Assembly (NCBI GenBank): GCA_002205965.3
Contig: NADL03000034.1
Span: 186,001-250,000, forward strand
Reading direction: 5' to 3'
Source of the DNA: Kappaphycus alvarezii
Lineage: Eukaryota > Rhodophyta > Florideophyceae > Gigartinales > Solieriaceae
Length of the DNA: 64,000 nucleotides
Part shown: positions 63,018 through 64,000 of the stretch, piece after piece
How the letters are laid out: the number at the start of each line of letters is the position of its first letter
Numbering within the stretch: the stretch's first letter is position 1
Translations under genes and position numbers: made by a program
Notes under the pieces: model-generated
What the model was told of the DNA's origin: nothing
Seen by the model: the letters and a program-made list of their open reading frames with translations, nothing else
Database searches by the model: none

Positions 63018-64000
63018 GATTGCGGTAGTGAGGGAGTGGGGGGTTGTAGAGGGTGACGGAGGGGATGGGGGAGAGAGAAGGGGGAATTGGGGGGTCAAGT
63101 TACGGGTTGAGTGTTATAGGAAGAGGGTGGCAGAAAATGTGAGGGGCACAAGGGTAGAGAATTGAGTGAAGAGTGGTTTGAATACGCCTCCGTTTGGCGC
63201 CGGCCATTGGATGGAATGGCGTGATCACAATTGACTGTTGCGCTAAACAGAAATCATGAAAGGATCGGTATGGTATGAGGCGATGCGATGGCCATTTAAA
63301 AAGGCAAATTTGGGTGAAGGTTTTACTTACTGTTGACGTTTTCAGGAGGGACGGTGGCACAGGGGGCTTTGAACGAGGAGTAGAATATATTAGGGTTAAG
63401 TTACCAATTGGCATTCACACTCAAATTGGCTGTTAAACTATTTGATTTAGATGCCACATTTATTGCCAATGATATGATTGGTCCTTCGAAAATTTTATAA
63501 AATCTACAGATATTATATGGCCCTGTTTGGGAATAAATTTCCTCACATTTTCCATTTTTTCCAGACTTGTAAACCCATTCGCCTTTCACATCTCGACATT
63601 ATGAATCACCAGAAAAAAAAATCGCAAAACTTCCCAATACTGTGTCAAAGCCGCCCTTTCAACCTGGGCCCCCAAAATTCATCCCGTTTAAAATTTTCTC
63701 GGCTTTTAATGCCAACGAATCACCCAAACCCTTCTCCTCCGCCTTTCAACTACTGCAGCAAGAATAGCTTCCCCATCACACCAGCACTGCAGAAACAACG
63801 GCCACGTGATGCCCTCAGCACACGCCTGCAACAAACCCCGTACCCCTTTCCCATCGCCGCTTCGCACGGTTTCCATTTCAGATTCTCATCCCCCCCCTGC
63901 CCTCCCCTCCCACGTGCAATCACCAGCCCGCGAATTTCACACCATCACACCACACTTTACCGCCACATGCACTCGCCGCATTTCCGCAGTCCCGACCCCA
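63018..64000. other. Upstream region of the isocitrate dehydrogenase gene
   Basis: No gene recognised. The minus-strand DNA just above 63017 is pyrimidine-rich (C/T runs between 63040 and 63110), which may be part of the leader or core promoter. The right end becomes C-rich. Nothing else is supported. Confidence 0.5.

Noticed and set aside
63018..63098. An N-terminal extension of the isocitrate dehydrogenase (27 more codons)
   Set aside because: The extension has no ATG; the ATG at 63017 gives a regular mitochondrial leader.

Overview
The window looks like nuclear DNA of a eukaryote with a compact gene style, most likely a red alga. Protein genes are intronless or carry one short intron (106, 129 and 178 bp, all GT..AG), neighbouring host genes sit close together, and the rest is packed with decayed transposable elements. 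The organism is an inference; no rRNA, tRNA or plastid marker was found to fix it.

Layout. From 1 to about 55 kb the sequence is mostly mobile-element debris: a non-LTR reverse transcriptase tail with a restriction-like endonuclease region (3.6-4.2 kb, -), a decayed Tc1/mariner transposase (4.9-5.7 kb, -), a Copia pol relic (6.6-7.4 kb, -), a DDE-transposase-like relic with a YqaJ-like piece (8.4-10.2 kb, +), a Tc1 element with both inverted termini (12459-13986), and a structurally complete Copia LTR element (14389-20643, -) with 275-bp LTRs about 98.5% identical and a 5-bp AAAAA target duplication. Three more non-LTR tails follow (21.5-22.9 kb +, 27.1-28.3 kb -, 28.3-30.6 kb -; the last keeps the YADD reverse transcriptase motif). 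Then come a piggyBac-like transposase relic (31.8-33.8 kb, -), a MULE relic with a J-domain-like piece upstream (34.5-36.7 kb, -), and a rearranged Copia element whose gag segments form an inverted repeat (38.4-41.9 kb). A decayed UPF1-type superfamily 1 helicase (42.6-47.0 kb, -) lies back to back with an acidic-repeat plus Ulp1-like protease ORF (47.1-50.1 kb, +). From 50 to 55.8 kb there is an AT-rich, strand-asymmetric stretch without recognisable genes.

Four host genes are supported. A class I phosphatidylinositol transfer protein (24150-25167, +, two exons) sits as an island inside the transposon region. A gene-dense segment at the right end holds a syntaxin-16/TLG2-type Qa-SNARE (55807-56772, +), a very unusual single-polypeptide fusion of an Mre11/SbcD-like nuclease with a Rad50/SbcC-like ATPase (56870-61036, -, one intron, possible organelle transit peptide), and a mitochondrial-type NADP-dependent isocitrate dehydrogenase (61658-63017, -, one intron).

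The most interesting item is the SbcD-SbcC-like fusion: phosphoesterase motifs, Walker A, zinc-hook CxxC, ABC signature and Walker B are all present in the right order in one gene. Other unusual structures are the helicase pseudogene, an approximately 325-bp gag inverted repeat that could fold into long double-stranded RNA, three near-perfect palindromes or hairpins just past the 3' ends of retroelements, and GTAC-rich palindromic clusters in intergenic DNA.
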